NCBI GenBank assembly: GCA_020722645.1
Contig: DYKL01000125.1
Coordinates: forward strand, 1-9,052
Direction of reading: 5' to 3'
Source of the DNA: Acetofilamentum sp.
Lineage (GTDB): Bacteria > Bacteroidota > Bacteroidia > Bacteroidales > JAFGUD01
Length of the DNA: 9,052 bases
Part shown: positions 1-5,925 of the stretch, in pieces
Position numbering within the stretch: the stretch's first letter is position 1
Layout: each line of letters begins with the position of its first letter
Made by a program: the position numbers and the translations under genes
The notes under the pieces: generated by a model
Database searches by the model: none
Told to the model about the DNA's origin: nothing
The model's input: only the letters and a program-made list of their open reading frames with translations

Positions 1-20
1 TATGCCAAAAATGTCAAATT

Positions 21-2129
21 TTACCAACAATTTTTCATAAAAGAGCCAAATTTTAAAATATCAATTTTATCGCCTTTGTTATGATTGAACGATATAATTG
101 TGTCATTTTCGGTTTTTGACCAATAAAATATTTTGCCTTTTTTATCAATAACGGCTGCATATTGACCGTCATAATTGACATCTGTTTGATTGAAATCATT
201 TTTGTTTTCCAATTCATATAAAATTTTATCGGTGCTTGCATCATAAATAATCCACTTTTTGTCAGAAGTTATAATACTTGCGGTTGAGTTTTTGAACGAA
301 GCCGTTGTTATTGGCGAACCAACTTTTATTTTTTTTGTTTTTCTACCTGTTTTTGCATCAAAAATGTAGAAATTTGGGCTATTTTTATAAAAAATCACTA
401 TTTTTTTTTCATTATTGAAAAAGAAATAATCCAAAATGTTGCCTTTTTTATGTTTAATTGTTTTGATTTTATCTGATGTAAAATCATAGCTGTAAAGTTT
501 GTTTCCAGTTTTGAAGATAGTATTATTGCTTAATTGTGATATCTTGTAGTCTTTTAATGTCCTTTTTGTATGGATTGACCTTATTATATCTCCTGATGAT
601 ACAGACTCGTAGTATAAATTACGAAAGTCATTAAAAATTAAATTGTTACCATCACCCGAAACTTTAATTTCTTTATTAGTTGCCGAATTTTTTTTCAATA
701 ATATCGGGTCAGTAATAATATTTACTTTAATCAAGCAACTGTCGCTGACAGTTCCCGGAATTAGCCAATTATATTCAGGTTTTGTGTTTTGATTTATCCA
801 AGTGTAATTATTGCCGTTATCTGTTGATAAATAAAGATTTACAAATTTATTTGGTGTTTTGTTTCTCCACTTTATGTCGGTATATGAACCTGAATAGAAG
901 TTTTCGCCACCATTGGGTGTTAATAATATCAGATTTCCCGGAATTGAAAAATTTGCAATATTACCCTGAAAAATATAGAACTTCTTAGCAGGACAAACGT
1001 CTGTTTCTACTTCTACCTCGGTGTATGTTTCTTTGTCAGAATTATAAGCATCGACTTTGATTACTAATTTTTCTCCCGGATTAATAATCGCCGGTAATTC
1101 AAAATCATAACTTAAATTGAAATATGTTGTATCTTTAATTTTGATAGACTTTATTGTAGCAGGTGTATTTGCGAGAATTTCTATTTCATCTGTTTTTTTA
1201 TTCAAAAACAGGTCAAAAGCAACAAGTATTTTGTTAAAATAAATACCTTTTGTTTGTGACGCTGAAATCTCATAAAAATAAGAAGTTTGATATTTTTTTC
1301 TTGCCGAAAATGTGAAATTTATCAAATCTTCGCAAGGTCTTTCTGCCTCCCAGTAGATAGTACCGTATAAGTCATAAATCTCAAAAAGGATACTAAGGTA
1401 TGCTTTTTTAGCCTCGTCGGTGTTTTTAATATTTTCAAAATATTTTGCGTTAGTTTGATTTGTTATCTCTGCCAAATCAAAAGGCATTGGCATATTTAGT
1501 GTTATACAATAAATTTTTGCACCCTTGTCGTTAGCAAAATTTGATATTTTTTCGTAATTTGCACTACTTAAACCATCTGTAAGAAAAATAATTACAGGTT
1601 TGCTGTTTTTCCTACCGGATAAAATATTTAACGCACTGTTTTTGTTTTCTAACAATGCTACATCATAATCAGTTCCACCTCCGGCTCTTAAATTTTTTAC
1701 ACAACTTAATAATTTTGTCTTATTTCGTGTAAAATCCTGATTTACATACAAATCTGTATCAAACGAAAGTATTGAAAGTTCGGTAAACGAAAATGGTGTC
1801 AGGTTTATAAAATCTGTTAATGCCATTTTTACAAGTTCGATATTTGTACCTGACATTGAACCAGAAACATCAACAACCAAAACAACCGATTGCATTATGT
1901 TTGTGTCTTTCGGATTTATTATCTTTATTATGTTTCGTTCTTCGTCGTCTTCAACTATGCTACTTTCATCTATTGTCAAATCCTTTAAAATCTTAAAATT
2001 TTCGTCTAAGGCAATAAATTTTGCACTGACAATTGGATAGTCCGATGTGTCAACTTCGATGATTTCAAGATGTTGCGAAAAAGCAACAATCGGAACCAAA
2101 ACTAAAAGGGTAATCATTAATTTTTTCAT
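21..2129 (-). CDS. Exported von Willebrand factor A domain protein with truncated beta-propeller
   Basis: 702 residues. A signal peptide (about 1-18, cut AFS|Q) predicts export, with no lipobox. Residues about 80-255 form a von Willebrand A domain with a complete metal-ion-dependent adhesion site: DVSGS (Asp87, Ser89, Ser91), Thr153 in GGTD and Asp185 in LTDG. This fold typically binds a protein ligand through Mg2+. Residues about 398-475 (TPNGGENFYSGS...IKW) resemble the Ig-like/Kre9-type module often found in secreted Bacteroidota proteins. From about 495 on, repeats such as YIFDAKTG, WIIYDASTD and GKIFYWSKTE look like WD40/YncE-type propeller blades. The reading frame stops abruptly at MKNCW inside what looks like the next blade, and a continuation is visible in another frame (see findings), so the gene may be frameshifted and run past the window. 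No sorting tail is seen. It lies downstream of the LRR-FGE gene on the same strand, but 668 bases and a terminator separate them. Ligand and pathway are unknown. Confidence 0.85.
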   Translation of the reverse strand: MKKLMITLLVLVPIVAFSQHLEIIEVDTSDYPIVSAKFIALDENFKILKDLTIDESSIVEDDEERNIIKIINPKDTNIMQSVVLVVDVSGSMSGTNIELVKMALTDFINLTPFSFTELSILSFDTDLYVNQDFTRNKTKLLSCVKNLRAGGGTDYDVALLENKNSALNILSGRKNSKPVIIFLTDGLSSANYEKISNFANDKGAKIYCITLNMPMPFDLAEITNQTNAKYFENIKNTDEAKKAYLSILFEIYDLYGTIYWEAERPCEDLINFTFSARKKYQTSYFYEISASQTKGIYFNKILVAFDLFLNKKTDEIEILANTPATIKSIKIKDTTYFNLSYDFELPAIINPGEKLVIKVDAYNSDKETYTEVEVETDVCPAKKFYIFQGNIANFSIPGNLILLTPNGGENFYSGSYTDIKWRNKTPNKFVNLYLSTDNGNNYTWINQNTKPEYNWLIPGTVSDSCLIKVNIITDPILLKKNSATNKEIKVSGDGNNLIFNDFRNLYYESVSSGDIIRSIHTKRTLKDYKISQLSNNTIFKTGNKLYSYDFTSDKIKTIKHKKGNILDYFFFNNEKKIVIFYKNSPNFYIFDAKTGRKTKKIKVGSPITTASFKNSTASIITSDKKWIIYDASTDKILYELENKNDFNQTDVNYDGQYAAVIDKKGKIFYWSKTENDTIISFNHNKGDKIDILKFGSFMKNCW

Positions 2130-2213
2130 TTTTGTATAATTTACAGGTTTCTAAAAAAATATTTTTTTAAATACGCCCGTTTAAGTGCTCAGACCCTGTA
2201 AATCACTTAAATA

Positions 2214-2221
2214 CAAAAATA
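2214..2221 (-). promoter_or_regulatory. Possible -7 promoter box for the VWA gene
   Basis: Read on the minus strand the bases are TATTTTTG, which matches the Bacteroidota -7 consensus TAnnTTTG. The box lies 84 bases before the start codon of the VWA gene. I see no TTTG-type -33 element at the right distance, and such boxes arise by chance in AT-rich DNA, so this is weak. Confidence 0.25.
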
Positions 2222-2314
2222 ATTTAGGTGAGTATTTTTTTATACAGGAAAATAAAACGCTGAAATTTTAAAATTATTGTACTTTTTTTTAAAAAAATTA
2301 TTTTGATTTAACCC

Positions 2315-2334
2315 GCATTATTCATAAATAATGC
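2315..2334. repeat. Hairpin 1: 8-bp perfect inverted repeat
   Basis: GCATTATT and AATAATGC are separated by the 4-base loop CATA. The first of the run of palindromes in this intergenic region. No U-run follows on either strand, so it is not an obvious terminator. Confidence 0.6.
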
Positions 2335-2343
2335 TGACGATTA

Positions 2344-2395
2344 AGAATAACTAGCAAATTTGGGGTTTTACAAACACCCAAATTTGAGTTATTCT
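2344..2395. repeat. Hairpin 2: 19-bp stem with a 2-base bulge
   Basis: Left arm 2344-2364 (AGAATAACT, bulged AG, CAAATTTGGG) pairs with right arm 2377-2395 (CCCAAATTTG then AGTTATTCT). All 19 pairs match and the loop is 12 bases. The 2-base bulge on one side suggests either a real structured RNA or an ageing inverted repeat. Confidence 0.7.
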
Positions 2396-2402
2396 AATAA
2401 GC

Positions 2403-2422
2403 CTGTCCCGATCTATCGGGAG
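2403..2422 (+). repeat. Dispersed palindromic element, copy A
   Basis: CCCGAT-CT-ATCGGG with flanking CTGT and AG. The same 20-base element occurs at 5824-5843 on the opposite strand, with 19 of 20 bases identical. The single difference is in the 2-base loop, so the stem is conserved. This behaves like a small REP-type repeat. Confidence 0.65.
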
Positions 2423-2427
2423 GGTTT

Positions 2428-2495
2428 CCTGAATTGCAACCCGCTAATCTAACCGCATTCATAAAAATTTTAATAATTTTTATGAATAATTCAGG
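2428..2495. repeat. Nested inverted repeats (13-bp hairpin inside an 8-bp outer stem)
   Basis: The inner arms 2457-2469 and 2475-2487 (ATTCATAAAAATT and its complement) form a perfect 13-bp stem with a 5-base loop. The outer arms CCTGAATT (2428-2435) and AATTCAGG (2488-2495) also pair perfectly, and the right outer arm abuts the inner hairpin directly. Together they would make a side-looped, two-level structure. Confidence 0.6.
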
Positions 2496-2497
2496 TT

Positions 2498-2536
2498 AAA
2501 AATTGTCAGACACTTCAAAAGTGTCTGACAATTTTT
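2498..2536. terminator. Bidirectional intrinsic terminator, 18-bp stem
   Basis: Arms 2498-2515 and 2519-2536 are perfect complements (core TTGTCAGACACTT), the loop is CAA, and both ends are flanked by T-runs on the exiting strand (AAAAA on the left, TTTTT on the right). It fits a Rho-independent terminator in either direction. On the minus strand it would end transcripts from the LRR-FGE gene about 260 bases past its stop codon and insulate the VWA gene. Confidence 0.75.
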
Positions 2537-2583
2537 GTTTTAAGCTGATTTGTAGGTTGCAAAATTAGAGGTACATTGGCTGT

Positions 2584-2604
2584 TTCGGGATTACAAATCC
2601 CGAA
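2584..2604. repeat. 9-bp hairpin TTCGGGATT / AATCCCGAA
   Basis: Perfect 9-bp arms (2584-2592, 2596-2604) around a 3-base loop. There is no T-run, so termination is unlikely. One more element of the palindrome cluster. Confidence 0.6.
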
Positions 2605-2618
2605 CAGAGTGTTTGGTT

Positions 2619-2686
2619 GCCCTGCCAAAAATTGCCCCCTTCCGGCTTCGTTCCACTTCGCCTTTTGGGGCAATTTTTGGCAGGGC
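2619..2686. repeat. Long perfect inverted repeat, 20-bp arms, 28-base loop
   Basis: Arms 2619-2638 and 2667-2686 (reading GCCCTGCCAAAAATT... and its exact complement) match at all 20 positions. The loop of 28 bases is GC-richer than its surroundings and contains GGCTTCGTTCC. The arms lack flanking T-runs, so a terminator is not the best reading. A REP/MITE-like mobile relic or a structured RNA is possible. Confidence 0.7.
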
Positions 2687-2696
2687 TGTATATAAA

Positions 2697-2750
2697 CCCC
2701 CTGCCCCCTTTAAAAAAGGGGGAAACACCCCCTGCCCCCTTTTTCAAAGG
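2697..2750. repeat. Duplicated C-run element with C5T3/A3G5 hairpin
   Basis: The 15-base string CCCCCTGCCCCCTTT occurs at 2697-2711 and again at 2728-2742. The first copy continues into an 8-bp hairpin (CCCCCTTT, AAA, AAAGGGGG, 2704-2722). The second is followed by CAAAGGG (2745-2751) that can pair with its CCCTTT. It starts about 45 bases after the LRR-FGE stop codon on the minus strand, that is, just beyond the putative variable region. Confidence 0.6.
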
Positions 2751-2797
2751 GTCTGGGGATTTTCTTCATTCTTCTTCTGCTTTCTGTTTTAGGCGAA

Positions 2798-5200
2798 CTA
2801 TTGGCTGCGAGCAATACGGAACCCGTCGTTGCTGTCCCTGTTAGTGGGAATGTTGCTGCGACGATTAGCCGAACGACAGAACTTAGCGTAGTAGATCCAA
2901 CTGCCACCACGCAAAACCCGATAAGAGCCGGTTGAAGGTCCAATAGGATTTGTAACATTGCCGATATAATCATCAAACCAATCATGGCACCACTCCCAAA
3001 CATTGCCGTGCATATCATACAAACCATAAGAATTTGGAGAAAAACTACCTACTTCTATTGTTTTTTCTCTGTAAGTGCCTTTGGCATTGCCATTGTATGG
3101 AATATTGCCGTCATAATTTGCCTGGCTTGTTGTGAGGTTGTTGCCGGTATAGAAAGGTGGATACACGCCTTGGCGTGTATCTTCACCACGGCAGGCATAT
3201 TCCCACTCTGCCTCAGTAGGCAATCTATATCCTTTTACTTTGGTTATGTCGGTTGTTTTATTGCCGTTGGCATCAAGCAAATTGCCTGTCCTTTCGTTGT
3301 ACGCCACCGGAAATCCCTCTTTTTTGCTCAAAGCATTACAGTATTTGATTGCATCCCACCAGCTTACGTAATAAACCGGATAATTATCACCTACTCCGTA
3401 ATCTTTTGCATAATCATTGCCCATCAGATTTTCATATTCAGCCTGAGTTACTTCATATTTACCCATCAGAAAATCATAAGAAAATGTTACCTGATGTTGG
3501 GTTTCATCATCCTCTCTTTCAGGCTCGTTGCTTGGGCTGCCCATTGTAAAGGTTTTATTTTTGGCAGAAATTAGAACCATATTTTCAGGCACTGAAACAT
3601 TGTTTACATTTTTATTTTTTTCAATCTGTTCTTCAGATGTACTTAAATCAAATTCCTTCTCAATCCTTGCTTTTTCTTCCTCCGAAAACTCATTATTTTC
3701 AAACTCCACATATTTTAATTCCGGCATTTGTTCCATCTCTGCAGGAAGGGTTTTTAGCTGGTTGCTTTCAATGTTTATTTCCTGCAAATTATCTAATTCT
3801 GTTATTTCGTCTGGCAAAACTGTTAGTTGGTTGTGGCTGAGGTCTATTTTTTCGAGCTTTTCTAATTTACCTATTTCTTTGGGCAAGGTTGTGATATTGT
3901 TGTTTGATGCATTTAGTTCCTTTAATGAGCTCATTTTGGCTATTTCGGGCGGCAGATTTTCGAGTTTGTTGTTGTTTACATACATTTCTTCTACCTGATA
4001 CAAATCGCCTATACTTGTGGGCAGTTGTTTTATGTCGTTATTGCTCAAATCAAGATGTTGCAGGTTATTCAAACATAAAATTCTCGGGTTTACTTCGGCT
4101 ATTGTGTTGCTGTTTATTCGAAGGTCTTTTAACTTTGTTAATTCGCAGATTTCATCGGGTATTTCGCTTATTTGGTTGTCCCAAACATAAAGGGCTTCTA
4201 TTTGTTTTAATTTACCTATTTCTTTGGGTAATTTGGTTATTTGATTGTTGTAACAACTTAAAATTTTAAGTTGTTCTAATTCAAAAACACTTGCCGGAAT
4301 TGTGTCAAATTTATTGTTTTCTATGCCCAGAATTTCCAAATTTTCTAATTTCCCGACGGTTTCGGGTAGTTCTGATAGTTCATTGCCCGATAATTTCAGT
4401 GTTTCGAGCTTTGACAGTTCGGATATTTCATTTGGTAATGCTTTTAAATTGCAATTTTCCAGAACAAGGGTTTTAAGTTTAGATTTTGTGAATAATTGTT
4501 TAGGTAAACTGTCAAAATTATTTGGCTGTTCGGCTGTTCCGCTGAGGTCAAGATATTTCAGGTTCGGAAGGTTCAGAAACTCGGTCGGAAAATCGTTTAA
4601 ACCGGTTGATTTTATTTTTATTCCGGTAGTCCAACGTAAATATCGCAGCGGGATTTGTTCGATAGAATCAACAGAAATTTTTAAATCCGTTATCAGCGGT
4701 AATGTCCGCAAAACCGCATAAACACTGTCGTATTGCAAATCAGAGTTGCCGATTAAATTGATACTTTTAAGATTTTTGCACAACAAGACTTCTGCCGGCA
4801 GATATTGTAAATTGGAATTTGAAAAATCAAGTTCGTAAATTTCTTCGTAGTGCCAAGTACCAAAGTAATCTTGTGAATTGTTTTGTATTGCGGCTTTTTC
4901 GAAGGTCGCTGTTTGTGTTTGTTGATACAAACTGTCAGTTTTTGCTCTTTCTGCTTGTAAATCAAGATATTGTTGCTTGATTTTGTTCCGTATGGCATTT
5001 TGATAAGCCGCAACTTCTTGTTTTTGTTCTTTACTTAGTTTCAACTCGGCAGCGGCATCATAGAACTGCTGTGCCATAAAATAATCGCCCGTTTTTTCAC
5101 ACGAATCGGCTTTTGATACTAATTTTTCGTAGTCTTTTGTTTGCGAATAAACACTTGTTATTATTACGCTAAATATCAGAAAAAATAGAAATCGTTTCAT
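2798..5200 (-). CDS. Exported LRR protein with C-terminal FGE-sulfatase/C-type-lectin-fold domain, putative DGR target
   Basis: 800 residues. A signal peptide (1-19, cut VYS|Q) is followed by a helical TPR-like and charged stretch (about 20-115). A leucine-rich-repeat solenoid (about 118-505) has roughly 23-residue repeats of the type LP.EIGKL..L..L.LS.N.L. The FGE-sulfatase (SUMF1-like) domain spans about 538-797, with MVLI.....TMGS (541-555), GYRLPTEAEWEYAC (657-670), YGLYDMHGNVWEWC (725-738) and RGGSW...GFR (764-795). True formylglycine-generating enzymes use two Cys five residues apart near this end. Here only Cys775 is present and the other position is Tyr770, so a binding role is more likely than an enzymatic one. 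The last about 100 bases look like a DGR variable region (separate entry). The start at 5200 gives a complete signal peptide and follows an A-rich leader. Ligand is unknown. The LRR and lectin-like parts both suggest surface recognition. Confidence 0.9.
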   Translation of the reverse strand: MKRFLFFLIFSVIITSVYSQTKDYEKLVSKADSCEKTGDYFMAQQFYDAAAELKLSKEQKQEVAAYQNAIRNKIKQQYLDLQAERAKTDSLYQQTQTATFEKAAIQNNSQDYFGTWHYEEIYELDFSNSNLQYLPAEVLLCKNLKSINLIGNSDLQYDSVYAVLRTLPLITDLKISVDSIEQIPLRYLRWTTGIKIKSTGLNDFPTEFLNLPNLKYLDLSGTAEQPNNFDSLPKQLFTKSKLKTLVLENCNLKALPNEISELSKLETLKLSGNELSELPETVGKLENLEILGIENNKFDTIPASVFELEQLKILSCYNNQITKLPKEIGKLKQIEALYVWDNQISEIPDEICELTKLKDLRINSNTIAEVNPRILCLNNLQHLDLSNNDIKQLPTSIGDLYQVEEMYVNNNKLENLPPEIAKMSSLKELNASNNNITTLPKEIGKLEKLEKIDLSHNQLTVLPDEITELDNLQEINIESNQLKTLPAEMEQMPELKYVEFENNEFSEEEKARIEKEFDLSTSEEQIEKNKNVNNVSVPENMVLISAKNKTFTMGSPSNEPEREDDETQHQVTFSYDFLMGKYEVTQAEYENLMGNDYAKDYGVGDNYPVYYVSWWDAIKYCNALSKKEGFPVAYNERTGNLLDANGNKTTDITKVKGYRLPTEAEWEYACRGEDTRQGVYPPFYTGNNLTTSQANYDGNIPYNGNAKGTYREKTIEVGSFSPNSYGLYDMHGNVWEWCHDWFDDYIGNVTNPIGPSTGSYRVLRGGSWIYYAKFCRSANRRSNIPTNRDSNDGFRIARSQ
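2813..2911 (-). other. Putative DGR variable region (VR)
   Basis: This encodes residues about 764-796 of the LRR-FGE protein. The frame RGGSW...A..CRSANR....P.NR....GFRI is the conserved scaffold of C-type-lectin-fold DGR targets, whose template versions carry runs of AAC codons at the dots. Here those positions read ATC TAC TAC, AAG TTC, CGC AGC AAC ATT, ACT, and GAC AGC AAC GAC. Nearly all can be derived from AAC (or AAT) by changing only A, with the last base kept, as adenine-specific mutagenic homing predicts. The AAG codon at 2882-2884 does not fit an AAC template. By hand count the last 111 coding bases are about 54% G+C, well above the rest of the gene. Location at the extreme 3' end also fits. 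No template repeat or reverse transcriptase is in the window. The alternative is an ordinary, no longer active FGE paralogue with a similar consensus. Confidence 0.6.
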
Positions 5201-5223
5201 TTTTTTATGTTAAATGTTTGGTC

Positions 5224-5231
5224 CAAAATTA
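5224..5231 (-). promoter_or_regulatory. Possible -7 promoter box for the LRR-FGE gene
   Basis: On the minus strand the bases read TAATTTTG, which fits TAnnTTTG. It lies 24 bases before the start codon, giving a short leader. The region upstream is an A/T homopolymer stretch with no clear -33 TTTG. Confidence 0.35.
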
Positions 5232-5364
5232 TATTTTTTTCGGGAATATAAAAAAAAAAATTACAGTTAGGATATATTGTTTACCGGCTTGTTGAAAATA
5301 GTTAGCTGAGGTAGTTTTGGGATTGAAAGTTGCAAAAAGCGTGGAGTTAAAACCGAAAGAAACA

Positions 5365-5468
5365 AATTATCTAATTATCACATTATCAAATTATCACATT
5401 ATCACATTATCACATTATCACATTATCACATTATCACATTATCACATTGGCTAATTACCACATTGGCA
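5365..5468. repeat. Octamer tandem array, 13 units of (A/C)ATTATCA type
   Basis: Thirteen contiguous 8-bp units, phased as AATTATCT, AATTATCA, CATTATCA, AATTATCA, then six CATTATCA, then CATTGGCT, AATTACCA, CATTGGCA. The six central copies are identical, which points to recent slippage. The edge copies are diverged. The array lies between the divergent LRR-FGE and thx genes, just upstream of the thx promoter. The same unit family recurs at 8965-9052. Confidence 0.9.
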
Positions 5469-5481
5469 CATTAAATTTTTT

Positions 5482-5508
5482 TTTGGTTAGAAAAAATTTA
5501 TATCTTTG
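5482..5508 (+). promoter_or_regulatory. Promoter of the thx gene
   Basis: TATCTTTG at 5501-5508 is a very good Bacteroidota -7 box (TAnnTTTG) followed by CA, 22 bases before the thx start codon. TTTG at 5482-5485 could act as the -33 element, but the 15-base gap is shorter than usual, so the upstream box is less certain. Confidence 0.6.
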
Positions 5509-5530
5509 CAAAAATTTAAACAATATTGAA

Positions 5531-5647
5531 ATGGGAAAAGGCGATAAAAGATCAAAAAGAGGAAAACTTTTTGCAGGTAGTTTCGGGAAAACCCGTCCAC
5601 GCAAAAAAGTTAAAAAAAATCAAACTAATACTTCAAAAAAGGATTAG
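5531..5647 (+). CDS. thx: 30S ribosomal protein THX
   Basis: 38 residues, highly basic: MGKGDKRSKRGKLFAGSFG then KTRPRKK and a Lys-rich tail. The opening MGKGD..(T/S)KRGK, the G(S/T).G core and RPRKK are the family hallmark of Thx, a small peptide that sits in the head of the 30S subunit and stabilises it. Known homologues are of similar size. The longer frame from an ATG at 5447 would start inside the octamer array and run through the promoter, so the start at 5531 is chosen. This leaves a leader of about 16-20 bases without a Shine-Dalgarno, as is normal in this phylum. It has its own promoter and terminator and is therefore a single-gene transcript. Confidence 0.92.
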   Translation: MGKGDKRSKRGKLFAGSFGKTRPRKKVKKNQTNTSKKD

Positions 5648-5652
5648 TTAGT

Positions 5653-5680
5653 AAAAACCTCTATTTCAGGAGGTTTTTTT
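5653..5680. terminator. Intrinsic terminator shared by thx and the convergent rfbD operon
   Basis: AAAAACCTC (5653-5661) pairs with GAGGTTTTT (5670-5678) across an 8-base loop and ends in seven T on the plus strand. It begins five bases after the thx stop codon. The minus strand also carries a five-T run after the stem, so it can serve as a backstop for transcripts coming from the rfbD operon. Confidence 0.85.
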
Positions 5681-5823
5681 ATTTTATATAATTGAGTCGG
5701 GTCTAAAAAGTATAAACATTTTAGCTTATCAAATACAAATAGCTGATTATCAACATTATAATAAAATTTTTAAAAGTACAGACGTTGCATACAAAGTTTC
5801 TAAAAAAACCTTACACCGATATA

Positions 5824-5843
5824 CTCCCGATAAATCGGGACAG
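5824..5843 (-). repeat. Dispersed palindromic element, copy B
   Basis: CCCGAT-AA-ATCGGG with the flanks CT and ACAG. On the minus strand it matches copy A at 2403-2422 at 19 of 20 positions. The arms are identical and only the loop differs. It lies 82 bases past the rfbD stop codon. Confidence 0.65.
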
Positions 5844-5864
5844 TCAGGGGCAAGCTAGTGCAGT

Positions 5865-5910
5865 CTTTTAGACCCTTTCAGTGCAAGCTTTTAGACCCTT
5901 TCAGGGCAGG
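5865..5910. repeat. 23-bp tandem duplication
   Basis: Two adjacent 23-base copies (5865-5887 and 5888-5910) begin CTTTTAGACCCTTTCAG and differ at 2 positions. The preceding 5841-5863 (CAGTCAGGGGCAAGC...) shares the end of the unit and may be a decayed third copy. It sits just downstream of the rfbD operon. No function is evident. Confidence 0.7.
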
Positions 5911-5925
5911 CTTTATAGACTAAAC

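Larger units (their letters stand above)
2130..2797. other. Palindrome-rich intergenic region without genes
   Basis: This gap of 668 bases lies between two minus-strand genes. I see no convincing protein gene. The short open frames at its right end read through palindromic C/G runs and have no family resemblance. It holds at least eight inverted repeats between 2315 and 2750, listed separately, one of which is a good intrinsic terminator. The part next to the VWA gene (2130-2310) is plain AT-rich leader sequence with one promoter-like box. Confidence 0.8.

Noticed and set aside
2498..2536. Integration or attachment site
   Set aside because: A perfect stem with a 3-base loop and T-runs on both sides is explained fully by a bidirectional terminator. 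There is no integrase or tRNA nearby.
2617..2844. Plus-strand open frame of 75 codons with Pro/Lys-rich peptide
   Set aside because: It reads through the 20-bp inverted repeat and the C-run duplication and then antisense through the LRR-FGE 3' end. Its peptide simply reflects the repeats.
2844..2911. Active formylglycine-generating enzyme
   Set aside because: Only one of the two active-site Cys positions is filled, and no sulfatase gene is in the neighbourhood.
2984..4721. Several long plus-strand open frames opposite the LRR-FGE gene
   Set aside because: They are antisense to a clearly coding LRR/FGE frame, have no recognisable domains and arise from the biased codon pattern of the LRR units.
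5365..5468. CRISPR array
   Set aside because: Units are 8 bp and contiguous, with no spacers and no cas genes nearby.
5447..5530. Longer N-terminus for the thx gene from an ATG at 5447
   Set aside because: That ATG lies in the octamer array and the extension crosses the TATCTTTG promoter box. The family always starts at MGKGD.
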